A stretch of DNA of 64,000 nucleotides from Pandoraea pulmonicola (GTDB lineage: Bacteria > Pseudomonadota > Gammaproteobacteria > Burkholderiales > Burkholderiaceae): the NCBI RefSeq assembly GCF_000815105.2, contig NZ_CP010310.2, positions 4,774,001-4,838,000 of the forward strand, read 5' to 3'. Below the pieces are notes generated by a model that made no database searches, was not told where the DNA came from, and was given only the letters and a program-made list of their open reading frames with translations. Numbering within the stretch: the stretch's first letter is position 1; the number at the start of each line of letters is the position of its first letter. Shown here piece after piece: positions 36,136 to 44,495 of the stretch. The translations under genes and the position numbers were made by a program.

Positions 36136-37849
36136 TGCCGCGTTAGGTGTTAATTTGCGATCTGTGGGTAGGGCCGCCGGGCCATCCGGCATGCCATGGA
36201 GCGAGGACTGGGAGCCAGTACGTTATGAAGCCTCGGCCCCGACTCGACAGGCGCTTCAGGACATGCAGAGAATATGCAGCACGTCGTCGAATTCGGTCCA
36301 GCTACCGTCGCCCCCCGCCTCCCTACAAACCAGCCGACAGGCACCGCAGGGCGCAGAGATGCTCGATATGTCATCGATTTGGGGTCTACAAACACGGAGC
36401 CCCAAGCCAGAGGAGCTCGCACCAATAATTCAGGAATTGGACCCCGATTACCAGCCCACGTCGAACCAATCCCCACCCCGCCCCGAAAACCCGGAGAGCA
36501 TTCGGCACGCCATTGAGGGCACGTATGAGCTCGGTATGCCGTCGAGGTGGGGTCTACAAACACGGAGCCCCGAGCCAGGTGAGCTCGCACAAATAATTCA
36601 GGAATTGGACCCCGATTACCAGCCCACGCCGGACCAACCCCCACCCCGCCCCGAAAACCCGGAGAGCATTCGGCGCCCGATTGAGGGCACGTATGAGCCG
36701 AGTATGCTGCCGAACTCTGGCCACCGACCATCTGCTCTCACAACACCGGAAACCTCGAAAAGCGAAGCGCAAAAGCGTTCGGCACCACAGGACGCAAGCA
36801 GTGTAACGGATGGTATTTCGATGTCGCCGCCAGCCAAAATCGCTTGTAAATTGCCAACTGACGAGATCGTGAAGGAGATACACGCCCAGATGGAAGCCCA
36901 GAAAAAGGCCCACGGCGAACACGGCGGCAAAAAATGGTTCAAGGAACAGGGCGGGCGCGAAGGTCTCACCAAGAAGTACGGTATCAACGTTAAAGCCTTG
37001 GATAACTACTTTTGTGAGGACGGCACCCTGAGAGCGGAGGGCGACGACGTAGTCAACGGGGCCAGCAAAAATCCGGTCACTAACAAAATACTGCAACAGT
37101 GCGAGCAACTACGCTCAGAGGGAAAATGGCCGAAGGATGGGGTCCCAGCTGTGGCCAAGAAGTTCAATGTCAAGTACACCACACTGAAAAACTATTACAC
37201 GGCCAACGGTACCCCGAAGAGGCCTCCCCACAAAAGTCGGCGCCAACGGATCGAACAGAAGATACTGGAAACTTCGCAAAGCGAAGCGCAAAAGCGTTCG
37301 GCGCCACAGGACGCAAGCAGTGTAACGGATGGTACTTCGATGCCGCCGCCGGCCAAAATCGCTTGTAAATTGCCAACTGACGAGATCGTGAAGGAGATAC
37401 ACGCCCAGATGGAAGCCCAGAAAAAGGCCCACGGCGAACACGGCGGCAAAAAATGGTTCAAGGAACAGGGCGGGCGCAAAGGTCTCGCCAAGAAGTACGG
37501 TATCGACGAGGAAATCTTGAAGAACTACTTTCGTGCAAACGGCGACCTGAGAGCGGATGGCCACGATGTAGTCTACGGGGACAGCAAAGAGAAGCTCACT
37601 GACGAAAAAATGCTAGAGTGCGCGCAACTAGGCTCAGCGGGAAAGTGGCCGAAGGGTGGGCTCAAAGAGGTGGCCGAGAAGATATTGAATGTCAAGCATC
37701 GCGCACTGAGACACTTTTTCAAGGCCAACGGTACCCCGACGACCCCTCGCGGCGAAGCACGGCTCAAATGGATCGAGGAGGGGATATCGGTCGGGCTGCG
37801 AAAAATTCAAGGGCTCGCGCAGCGAAAAAGTCATTCACAAGTCGACTAG
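36053..37849 (+). CDS. Repeat-protein family member 3 (expanded, HTH-like repeats)
   Basis: A 598-residue protein of unknown function. Residues 1-107 nearly match member 2. Two tandem 57-residue proline-rich repeats occupy 108-164 and 165-221. A 173-residue module (KRSAPQDASS linker, PPAKIACKLPTDEIVKEIHA, then KKAHGEHGGKKWFKEQGG) occurs twice, at 234-406 and 407-579. Each module has two HTH-like units: GLTKKYGINVKALDNYF and AVAKKFNVKYTTLKNYY; GLAKKYGIDEEILKNYF and a variant with RALRHFF. The frame is fully open, which argues for selection. It could be a DNA-binding or secreted effector-like protein; nothing in the sequence settles this. GTG 35993 is an alternative start. Confidence 0.65.
   Translation: MMQTFSVGANLSHQMMTSTQLPQNAHVGAALGVNLRSVGRAAGPSGMPWSEDWEPVRYEASAPTRQALQDMQRICSTSSNSVQLPSPPASLQTSRQAPQGAEMLDMSSIWGLQTRSPKPEELAPIIQELDPDYQPTSNQSPPRPENPESIRHAIEGTYELGMPSRWGLQTRSPEPGELAQIIQELDPDYQPTPDQPPPRPENPESIRRPIEGTYEPSMLPNSGHRPSALTTPETSKSEAQKRSAPQDASSVTDGISMSPPAKIACKLPTDEIVKEIHAQMEAQKKAHGEHGGKKWFKEQGGREGLTKKYGINVKALDNYFCEDGTLRAEGDDVVNGASKNPVTNKILQQCEQLRSEGKWPKDGVPAVAKKFNVKYTTLKNYYTANGTPKRPPHKSRRQRIEQKILETSQSEAQKRSAPQDASSVTDGTSMPPPAKIACKLPTDEIVKEIHAQMEAQKKAHGEHGGKKWFKEQGGRKGLAKKYGIDEEILKNYFRANGDLRADGHDVVYGDSKEKLTDEKMLECAQLGSAGKWPKGGLKEVAEKILNVKHRALRHFFKANGTPTTPRGEARLKWIEEGISVGLRKIQGLAQRKSHSQVD
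36374..36715 (+). repeat. Tandem 171-bp coding repeat (proline-rich unit x2)
   Basis: Units 36374-36544 and 36545-36715 are nearly identical at DNA level, encoding WGLQTRSPxPxELAxIIQEL plus a PPRPENPESIR segment. In-frame (57 codons each). Confidence 0.85.
36752..37789 (+). repeat. Tandem 519-bp coding duplication inside gene 3
   Basis: 36752-37270 and 37271-37789 are homologous with an offset of 519 bases (173 codons), most similar in the first ~250 bases (linker and helical part) and diverged in the HTH-like units. Gene 2 carries a single copy. Confidence 0.85.
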
Positions 37850-37969
37850 TGAGAACTCGTGGCTAACACAATGCATAATTACCTTATGCAGATGGCAGCT
37901 GGAAACGTCGCGTTGGGACACCGCTACGCAAGACACGCCCCTTCGCGCGAGAGCAGTCTGTGTACACGC

Positions 37970-38310
37970 TCACAAGTATCTCGCCGGGCGTACGTGTGCC
38001 GTGCACAGCGATCCGCCCGGCGGAGCGTCAGGATTCGGGATAACGAGGTCGATTTTCTTTCCGGTCCTCGCGTCGTGCACCTTAGTGCATACCGCCGCAA
38101 ACGATGCCCGGTCGGGAAGCGACACCTCGGAATGCCCGACGTCGGAACGGGCCAGCGTGATCGCTGGCAATGGCTTGCCGCTCGCACTCTTGCCAGCTCC
38201 GCGAAGGGTCACGATGAGCTTTCCGGCCTTCGCCGTCGCACCGTACATGCGCGCCAACCGCGTGACGAAATGCAAGTCGCTTTCGCCAAACCGATCGACC
38301 CGAGGCACGA
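37970..38310 (-). pseudogene. Phage late control D (gpD-like) fragment, copy 2
   Basis: Minus-strand frame with VPRVDRFGESDLHFVTRLAR, KAGKLIVTLRGAGKSASGKP and SDVGHSEVSLPDRASFAAV, followed by VHDARTGKKIDLVIPNPDAPPGG: the C-terminal half of a P2-type late control D protein, here in one frame, a few residues shorter than copy 1. Missing its N-terminal half. Convergent with repeat-protein gene 3. Confidence 0.65.
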
Positions 38311-38682
38311 CGGCGTCGACGCTGCACGCTGCGCTTGCGCACTCGCTCGGTTCCGACAATCGCTTGCGCTGCGGCTTTCCGCAGCGAAATCGCCTGCGTT
38401 ATGCAAGCGTCGAAATTCCTCTTGCAACTTGACGGTACGATGCAAGCCAGCCGATCGGCTGCGTCGTGCGCAAAGCCGACGGGAAGCACGCTTCTCATAC
38501 TCGCGGAACGCGTCCGCAAGCGTGTGCTTTGTGCCGGGCGTAATCTTGCCGACGTTGATGTCGTGTTCGGTGCACGTGGCCCATGCGACCGCATCGGCCT
38601 GACTGGCGAATCTCTTCGAGACGCTGCCCCCGTAGAGGCGCACTTGCGCCTGCCCCCCATCCCGTTTGATGTATGCCGCCAT
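38311..38682 (-). pseudogene. Tyrosine-type site-specific integrase, N-terminal remnant (copy 3)
   Basis: From ATG 38682 the frame reads MAAYIKRDGGQAQVRLYGG ... KRFASQADAVAWATCTEHDI and TPGTKHTLADAFREYEKR, the arm-binding/SAM-like N-terminus of phage integrases. It then goes out of frame and the catalytic domain (Arg, His, Tyr residues) is absent. It begins 162 bases from the tRNA-Leu 3' end and reads away from it, the classic position of an integrase next to its attachment site. Confidence 0.75.
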
Positions 38683-38843
38683 TTTTTCCCGGTGCAAATT
38701 CCGGTGCAAATCCGGTGCGCTGAGTAGCAAAAACAGCTATTTCTGGCTACGTTATGGCACCGCGTCGGGAAGGGAAGATCGCACGCAAACCCTTGAAATA
38801 ATAGGGTTTGCAGTGCTTGGCTTGAGTAGGCTTAAAGCCCTGG

Positions 38844-38928
38844 TGGTACCGGGGACCGGACTTGAACCGGCAAGCCCGAAGGCGGCGGATTTTAAGTCCG
38901 CTATGTTTACCAATTTCATCACCCCGGC
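38844..38928 (-). tRNA. tRNA-Leu (anticodon UAA)
   Basis: Minus-strand sequence starts GCCGGGGTGATGAAATTGGT, has the anticodon stem-loop GCGGACTTAAAATCCGC (anticodon TAA), a long variable arm (CGCCTTCGGGCT), T-loop GTTCAAGTC and an encoded CCA. The 3' end faces the integrase remnants and is a likely phage attachment site. A 9-bp hairpin (38785-38793/38803-38811) lies downstream of the tRNA but has no T run. Confidence 0.93.
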
Positions 38929-39021
38929 AAGGGCACGCATTTTAACATCCCCCACCGGGATACGTCAGTTGGGTATGATGGAGGTATGCACATCCCGTGC
39001 GCGTCAATGGAGATCGATCCC

Positions 39022-39225
39022 ATGCTGGAGAATCTCGACCGCATCGCCCTGTCGCTCGACGCCATCGAAGCCGCCGCGCACGATGTCGCCCAGCAATCCC
39101 CCCAGAACGCGCAGGCCCTCTACGTCGCGCTCATGGAAATCCGTAACGCCATCGCGCTCGTCGCCCAGGAAGTCGTGCGCCTCGAACACGAATTTCGTGG
39201 CTCGGTCGGCAACGGACAATCGTGA
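39022..39225 (+). CDS. Small hypothetical helical protein
   Basis: A 67-residue (79 if started at 38986), strongly helical protein (LENLDRIALSLDAIEAAAHDVAQQ) with heptad-like hydrophobic spacing; family unknown. GGAG lies 9 bases before ATG 39022. Its TGA overlaps the GTG of the next gene, so both are probably translated together. Confidence 0.55.
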   Translation: MLENLDRIALSLDAIEAAAHDVAQQSPQNAQALYVALMEIRNAIALVAQEVVRLEHEFRGSVGNGQS

Positions 39226-39551
39226 CGCAACCCGCCACACCCAGTCCAACTGACGAAAGCGCCACCCTCGCCAAATGCGCCCCGAGTTCGCTCCTCGCCT
39301 ATCTCGTGGGCGGATGGGTCGATCGCCACGAGCAATCGCCATGGGTGCGTGCGGTGCGCGCCGGCCTGGCCCCCATCACGGTCGGCCTGCTGGCCGCGAG
39401 TAGTGCCGTGCTTGCACGCGAGGTAGACATCAACGCTGCTCGGGGGCTCGTCACGCTCGCTGCCGTCTTCATCGCGCTGCGCACCCGCTGGAACCCGCTC
39501 TGGCTCATCGCCGGTGGCAGCCTCCTGGGGCTCACCGGCTGGCTGCTGTAA
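39222..39551 (+). CDS. C-terminal chromate-transporter (ChrA)-like fragment protein
   Basis: A 109-residue membrane protein starting at GTG 39222 (4-base overlap with the upstream stop). Residues ~40-109 (VRAVRAGLAPITVGLLAASS, then INAARGLVTLAAVFIALRTR WNPLWLIAGG) resemble the last helices of the CHR domain of chromate transporters, but the first two-thirds of a CHR domain are missing. It is either a truncated gene that is still translated or a small membrane protein derived from ChrA. No complete chrA is nearby. Confidence 0.55.
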   Translation: MTQPATPSPTDESATLAKCAPSSLLAYLVGGWVDRHEQSPWVRAVRAGLAPITVGLLAASSAVLAREVDINAARGLVTLAAVFIALRTRWNPLWLIAGGSLLGLTGWLL

Positions 39552-39696
39552 GCCTCGCCCGATCGGCACGCCCACCTCGCGTCGGCAGGCGTAAACCACC
39601 TTTCCGGCAGCCCGCAAGCCTGGTTACGAACCGTCACACGCCAGCCAGGCAACGGGTCTACAATAGGCAGCACGTTTCACAACACGGTGTGTCCCC

Positions 39697-41133
39697 ATGA
39701 CCCTCCCCTGTTGTACGTCGCAAGCCGAGGCGCCCTCCGGCACCTCTCTCAGTGGCTCACCCGCACGCGTTACACGCGACGGTCCCGCCAACGGCGCATC
39801 CCTCGGGGCGCCCTTTGGTTCGTCCGCAGGTTCGCCCGTTGGCGCTCCTGTTAGTGAGCCTTTGGGCGCCCCCTTCGCCGCACCTCCCGGCGAAGCGCGC
39901 CGCGCCCAGACGCTGCCCGAACGCTACAATGTCGTGCGAGCTGCATCGACCGCCTTCGCACGCGGCCTGTCGGACGCCGACGCCACCGTGCAGTCGATGC
40001 CCGACGCCAGCCCCATCAAGTGGCATCTCGCGCACACCACGTGGTTTTTCGAGACGTTTCTGCTGACCGAATGGAGCGCGCGCTCGGGCAAGCGCTACCG
40101 TCCCTACGATCCGCGTTTCGCCTATCTCTTCAATTCGTACTACGAAGCGGCCGGCCCGCGCCACCCACGTCCGCAGCGCGGTTTGCTCACCCGTCCCACG
40201 CTCGACGAGGTGTTGCAATACCGCAGCCACGTCGACGCCGCCATGCACGAAACACTGCTGCACGCCGATCTGCCGCGCGATGTCGTCGATCTCATCACGC
40301 TCGGCCTCAATCACGAGGAACAGCACCAGGAATTGATGCACACCGACTTGCTGCATCTCTTCGCGCAGAATCCGCTGCGTCCCGCACATCGCTCCCCTTC
40401 CGTCCCCATGCACGACGCGGGCCTCTTGCAATGGATCGCCCATGACGGCGGTCAACATCGCATCGGGTATTCCGGCGAGGCCTTCGCGTTCGATTGCGAG
40501 ACACCTGCACATGACATCCTGCTGCGCCCGTTCGCGATCGCATCACGCGTGGTGACGAACGGCGAATGGCGCTCGTTCATCGAGGACGGCGGCTACCGCA
40601 TGGCAGGCCTCTGGCTTTCCGACGGTTGGGCAACGGTGCAGCGCGAAGGTTGGGGACATCCCCTCTACTGGGAACTGCACGACGACGAATGGCAGTCGAT
40701 GACGCTCGCGGGCATGCGACCGGTAGACGACAACGCCCCCGTGCAGCACGTGAGCTATTTCGAGGCCGACGCCTTTGCACGCTGGGCAGGCAAACGTCTG
40801 CCGACGGAACAGGAATGGGAGGTGGCAGCCACGGCGGCCATGGCTGCCATGAACACCGCGAACGGCTCGGCGTCGTCATCGAACCCACCGATGCGGCAGT
40901 GCTTCGGCCCGGTATGGCAATGGACGGCCAGTCCGTACGTCGCCTACCCGGGATTCCGGACCGCAGCGGGGGCCGTCGGCGAATACAACGGTAAATTCAT
41001 GTGCGGCCAGTTCGTGCTGCGCGGCGGCTCGCTCGCCACGCCACCCGGCCATGCACGCACCACATATCGCAACTTCTTCTACCCGCATCAGCGCTGGCAA
41101 TTCTGCGGCCTGAGGCTCGCGGAGGACCGCTGA
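39697..41133 (+). CDS. egtB: Ergothioneine biosynthesis protein EgtB
   Basis: A 478-residue non-haem iron sulfoxide synthase that joins trimethylhistidine (hercynine) to a thiol donor in ergothioneine synthesis. The N-terminal DinB domain has the iron ligands (IKWHLAHTTWFFETFLL; NHEEQHQELMHTDLLH) and the C-terminal FGE-sulfatase domain has RPVDDNAPVQHVSYFEADAFARWAGKRLPTEQEWE and GGSLATPPGHARTTYRNFFYPHQRWQFCG. The first ~70 residues are Pro/Ala/Gly-rich with several GAP-like repeats and are not part of the family domain; a later start is possible. Overlaps egtD. Confidence 0.93.
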   Translation: MTLPCCTSQAEAPSGTSLSGSPARVTRDGPANGASLGAPFGSSAGSPVGAPVSEPLGAPFAAPPGEARRAQTLPERYNVVRAASTAFARGLSDADATVQSMPDASPIKWHLAHTTWFFETFLLTEWSARSGKRYRPYDPRFAYLFNSYYEAAGPRHPRPQRGLLTRPTLDEVLQYRSHVDAAMHETLLHADLPRDVVDLITLGLNHEEQHQELMHTDLLHLFAQNPLRPAHRSPSVPMHDAGLLQWIAHDGGQHRIGYSGEAFAFDCETPAHDILLRPFAIASRVVTNGEWRSFIEDGGYRMAGLWLSDGWATVQREGWGHPLYWELHDDEWQSMTLAGMRPVDDNAPVQHVSYFEADAFARWAGKRLPTEQEWEVAATAAMAAMNTANGSASSSNPPMRQCFGPVWQWTASPYVAYPGFRTAAGAVGEYNGKFMCGQFVLRGGSLATPPGHARTTYRNFFYPHQRWQFCGLRLAEDR

Positions 41134-42146
41134 TGTCGCAAGCCACCCAAGCCACGGCGTTCGTTTGTCCGTCACTGCCCGCGAACGCCTTCGCCACCGA
41201 TGTGCTCGCCGGGCTCGGTCATACGCCCAAGTCGCTGCCGAGCGTCTGGCTCTACGACCGGCGCGGCAGCGAACTCTTCGAAACCATCACCGGCCTGGAC
41301 GAGTACTACCAGACCCGCACCGAAACCGCGTTGCTCGCCCAGTGCGCCGCGGCCATCGCCGACGTCGTCGGACCGGACGCCGTCGTCGTCGAGTTCGGCA
41401 GCGGCTCGAGCCGTAAGACACCGCTGCTGCTCGACGCGCTCATCACGCCCCGCGCCTACGTGCCGGTGGACATCGCGGACGATTTTCTCGACGACGCCGT
41501 CGCCGCCCTGGCCCGCCGCTGCCCCGGCATTCCGATACTGCCCGTGCGCGCCGACTTCACCCGACCGTTCCATCTGCCGCCCCAGTTGCAGGACACCGCG
41601 GGTGCTCAAACGCCAGGCCAGGGGCCCCGTCTGGGCTTCTTTCCCGGATCGACGATCGGCAACTTCGCCCCGGGACAGGCGGCCGCCTTCCTTGCCCACG
41701 TGGCCAAGATGCTCGGCCCGCGGCGCCGGATGGTCGTGGGTGTCGACGCCTGCAAGGATCCGGCCGTCCTTCTGCCCGCCTACGACGACGCGCGCGGCGT
41801 GACCGCCGAATTCGACCTGAACGTGCTCGCCCGCATCAACCGCGAACTCGACGGCGACCTGCCGCTCGACGCCTTCCGCCACGAAGCGCGCTTCAACGCG
41901 AACGCAAGCCGCATCGAGATGCATCTCGTGGCACAGCGTCCGTTCCAGGCCACGGTGCTTGGCCGCCGCTTCGACTTCGCGGCCGGCGAGTCCATCCACA
42001 CGGAGAACTCCTACAAGTACGGTCAGACCGAGTTCCGCGCGCTGGCCCGCTCCGCCGGCTGGGACGTGGAGCGGGTCTGGCTGGACGCCCGCGAGCGCTT
42101 CGCCGTGTACCTGCTGCGTCCCGCGGCAACGGCCAACACCCTCTGA
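41133..42146 (+). CDS. egtD: L-histidine N(alpha)-methyltransferase EgtD
   Basis: A 337-residue SAM-dependent methyltransferase that trimethylates histidine to hercynine, the first step of ergothioneine synthesis. Typical segments: SLPSVWLYDRRGSELFETITGLDEYYQTRTETALL, VEFGSGSSRKTPLLL (SAM binding), FFPGSTIGNFAP and SIHTENSYKYG. ATG 41133 overlaps the egtB TGA by one base. EgtA/C/E are absent, as usual in proteobacteria with a two-gene egtBD pathway. Confidence 0.95.
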   Translation: MSQATQATAFVCPSLPANAFATDVLAGLGHTPKSLPSVWLYDRRGSELFETITGLDEYYQTRTETALLAQCAAAIADVVGPDAVVVEFGSGSSRKTPLLLDALITPRAYVPVDIADDFLDDAVAALARRCPGIPILPVRADFTRPFHLPPQLQDTAGAQTPGQGPRLGFFPGSTIGNFAPGQAAAFLAHVAKMLGPRRRMVVGVDACKDPAVLLPAYDDARGVTAEFDLNVLARINRELDGDLPLDAFRHEARFNANASRIEMHLVAQRPFQATVLGRRFDFAAGESIHTENSYKYGQTEFRALARSAGWDVERVWLDARERFAVYLLRPAATANTL

Positions 42147-42632
42147 TGCCGCGCCACGTCGGGGGCGGCGCCGGATGCGGCGTCGCCCACCGGCGTCCAC
42201 GATGGTGCATTGACGAAAAATAACGACAGGATCGCTAAAGTTCTGCGCCGATATGCCGTTAAGCAGGCAGGCCCATGCCGTGCGGCTTGCGGGAAAACTC
42301 ATGTGACTTCCGCAAGGAGACGGCCGGGACGCGGTGACTCGCTGGCAATGCATACGCCAGAATCGTCGCCAATAGTGCCAGATGAGGCCACGCATGCTGG
42401 GACGCTGCGCGGTACATCGGAGGCCGTCTTCACAGCGCGCGGCAACGACCGCAGCGCACCGATTACACGTATCGCTGCACATGACTTCACGCGCAATGGG
42501 GATGCACGTGGCACGGGCTTCGGCGACTGCGCCTCCCGCCCGCTGCACTCAGGCGGACGCCCGACGGGCCGACGCAGGCTCGCGCATGCGCGGGCCCCGC
42601 GCCATCGTTGCAGTGGCCGGGAGTCCGTTACG
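42147..42632. other. Intergenic region, no supported gene
   Basis: About 485 bases after egtD. A frame runs from 42210 into the next gene but its translation is Arg/Gly-rich and unlike a conserved protein; no ribosome binding site, RNA gene or terminator is evident. Confidence 0.4.
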
Positions 42633-43457
42633 ATGAGCCGTATTGCCCTCACCCTGTCCGACGCCGCCCTCGCCGATCTCAAGAAGGATTTCGACGCCTT
42701 CGTGCGCATCTCCGCCGCCGTCGATCGTCACTTCACGCCCCCGCCCTTCGACGACTTCCTGCGCGCCCGCCTGCTCGACAGCACCGTCCCGCTGACCGAG
42801 GCCGCCGTCGCGCAATTACTCGCGGGCGGCCACTACGCGTGGGCGAAGCGCACCTTCGACAAGCAGTTCCCGGACGTCGTCTCGATCATCCTCAACCAGG
42901 CACGCCAGCACGGTTTCTATTTCGTCTCCCGCCCCGAATGGACGCGCGAAGACATGTCCCGTCAGGCCAGCCGCTGGGCCGAAGGCATCGTGCGCGAAGC
43001 GAAGGGAGAGGAGCGCATCGTGGAATCGCTCGCGGGACAGATCGTGAGCTCCGTGCAGGATTTGCGCACGCTCGAAGCCACGCTGCAGACGCCCGCGTGG
43101 CGCACGGCCTCGGTGCTGCGCGAGCGCGTATTCGACGCCAAGCGCGCCGTGGAAACCGCCCGCGCGCTGCTCGCGCGGGAAAGACTCGGCGAGTTGCGCG
43201 CACTGCTCGACCTCGCCGTGATCTATGGCTCGGTCGGTAGTCAGGAAGCCGAACAGATTCTCGACTACCTGCGCGTGCTGCGTCCGGAACTGTTCAACGA
43301 CGACCCGAGCGTGCTCGAACGCCTGGCCGCCTGGCTGCGCCGCCTGCTCACACCGGCGCGCCCCCGTGCCGAGCTGCCGCCGGCGCCATCGTCATCGGCC
43401 GCGCCCGACATCCAGCGTCAGCCCGCCGACCCGTTGCAATCGCCGCTCACGCGATAA
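42633..43457 (+). CDS. Hypothetical protein
   Basis: A 274-residue soluble, mostly helical protein without a domain I recognise. Segments include FDAFVRISAAVDRHFTPPPF, HYAWAKRTFDKQFPDVVSII and a long charged helix ending in LLARERLGELRALLDL; the last ~40 residues are Pro/Ala-rich. The ATG at 42633 opens the well-composed part of the frame; upstream codons look non-coding. Convergent with the DMT exporter gene. Confidence 0.65.
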   Translation: MSRIALTLSDAALADLKKDFDAFVRISAAVDRHFTPPPFDDFLRARLLDSTVPLTEAAVAQLLAGGHYAWAKRTFDKQFPDVVSIILNQARQHGFYFVSRPEWTREDMSRQASRWAEGIVREAKGEERIVESLAGQIVSSVQDLRTLEATLQTPAWRTASVLRERVFDAKRAVETARALLARERLGELRALLDLAVIYGSVGSQEAEQILDYLRVLRPELFNDDPSVLERLAAWLRRLLTPARPRAELPPAPSSSAAPDIQRQPADPLQSPLTR

Positions 43458-43482
43458 GTCACGCACCCCGCGCCGCACCGGC

Positions 43483-44376
43483 TCACCGATTGAAGATCAG
43501 CGCCACGCCGGCACTGGCGATCAGCGCCCCCCACCAGGCGCCGGCCACCGGACGCTGACGCGTACGAATCCACAGCAGCGGCAGCACCATGACGGGCGTG
43601 GTCGCCGACAGCGTCGCGATGACGCCCGTGTTGCCGTGGCCCATGCCGTAGAGCAGCAGCGTCATGCCAAGCGCCACGCCGACGAAGCCTGACACCGCCG
43701 TCAGCGCCAGCGTACTCGGCGTGAACGCCGAGAAAATGGCGCGCCCGCGACGCGCCGCGATGATCGTCAGTCCGAGCGCCGACACGCCCACGCGCACCGC
43801 CGACGCGCCCACCGGATCGACGCCCGCCGCCATGACGGGCTTGGCGATCAATGTGCCGATCGAATGACACAACGCCGCCGTCAGGCCGATGGCGACGCCC
43901 ATGCGTACATCGCCGCGCACCGACTCCCAGTGATGCGCATCCTCACGGCGACCGCCGAACGCGATCGCCATCGCGACACCCGCCGTCACCAGCGCCACGC
44001 CCGCCACGGCTTGCCAGCCCAGCGCCTCGCCGAGCCAGAAGTAGCCGAGCATGGCCGTCATCGGCGCATTCGTCGCAAAGACGATGGAATTGCGTCGGGG
44101 TCCGAGCCGGCCGAGCGACGTGTAGAGAATCGTGTCGCCCACCAGAATGCCGATCAGCCCTGACGCCGTGAGTCGCAGCCACTGCTCCAGCGTGAGCGAC
44201 GGCCAGCCGCGCAGCACCGCGAGCGCCACGAGGAGCATCGCGAAGACCAGCAGCATGCGGGCATAGTTGAACGGGAAGGAGCCGGCCTGACGCACAGGCG
44301 TGATGGCGATCATGCCGCTGCAGGCCCAGCAGAGGGCGGCACCGAGCGCGGCGAGGTAGGCGAGATGGGTTGTCAT
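43483..44376 (-). CDS. EamA/DMT family transporter
   Basis: A 297-residue integral membrane protein with ten predicted helices arranged as two EamA repeats (first: YLAALGAALCWACSGMIAIT; TILYTSLGRLGPRRNSIVFATNAPMTAMLGYFWLGE; second: GMTLLLYGMGHGNTGVIATLSATTPVMVLPLLW). Drug/metabolite exporters of this type move amino acids or other metabolites out of the cell. ATG 44376. Substrate unknown. Confidence 0.9.
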   Translation of the reverse strand: MTTHLAYLAALGAALCWACSGMIAITPVRQAGSFPFNYARMLLVFAMLLVALAVLRGWPSLTLEQWLRLTASGLIGILVGDTILYTSLGRLGPRRNSIVFATNAPMTAMLGYFWLGEALGWQAVAGVALVTAGVAMAIAFGGRREDAHHWESVRGDVRMGVAIGLTAALCHSIGTLIAKPVMAAGVDPVGASAVRVGVSALGLTIIAARRGRAIFSAFTPSTLALTAVSGFVGVALGMTLLLYGMGHGNTGVIATLSATTPVMVLPLLWIRTRQRPVAGAWWGALIASAGVALIFNR

Positions 44377-44495
44377 GGTCGGGGGACAGACGGCGCGAAG
44401 CCGCAACCGCCCCCGCCGTTGGGACGCCATTATACGAGTCCCATCCCCCGTTCGGGGGCATGCCCGGGCGCTTGGCTCGGATATCGCTCAGTTAC

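Noticed and set aside
36374..37789. CRISPR-like array
   Set aside because: Repeats are long, in-frame coding units (171 and 519 bp) without regular short spacers.
38785..38811. Hairpin downstream of tRNA-Leu as a terminator
   Set aside because: The 9-bp stem is good but no T run follows on the minus strand; it may be phage DNA.
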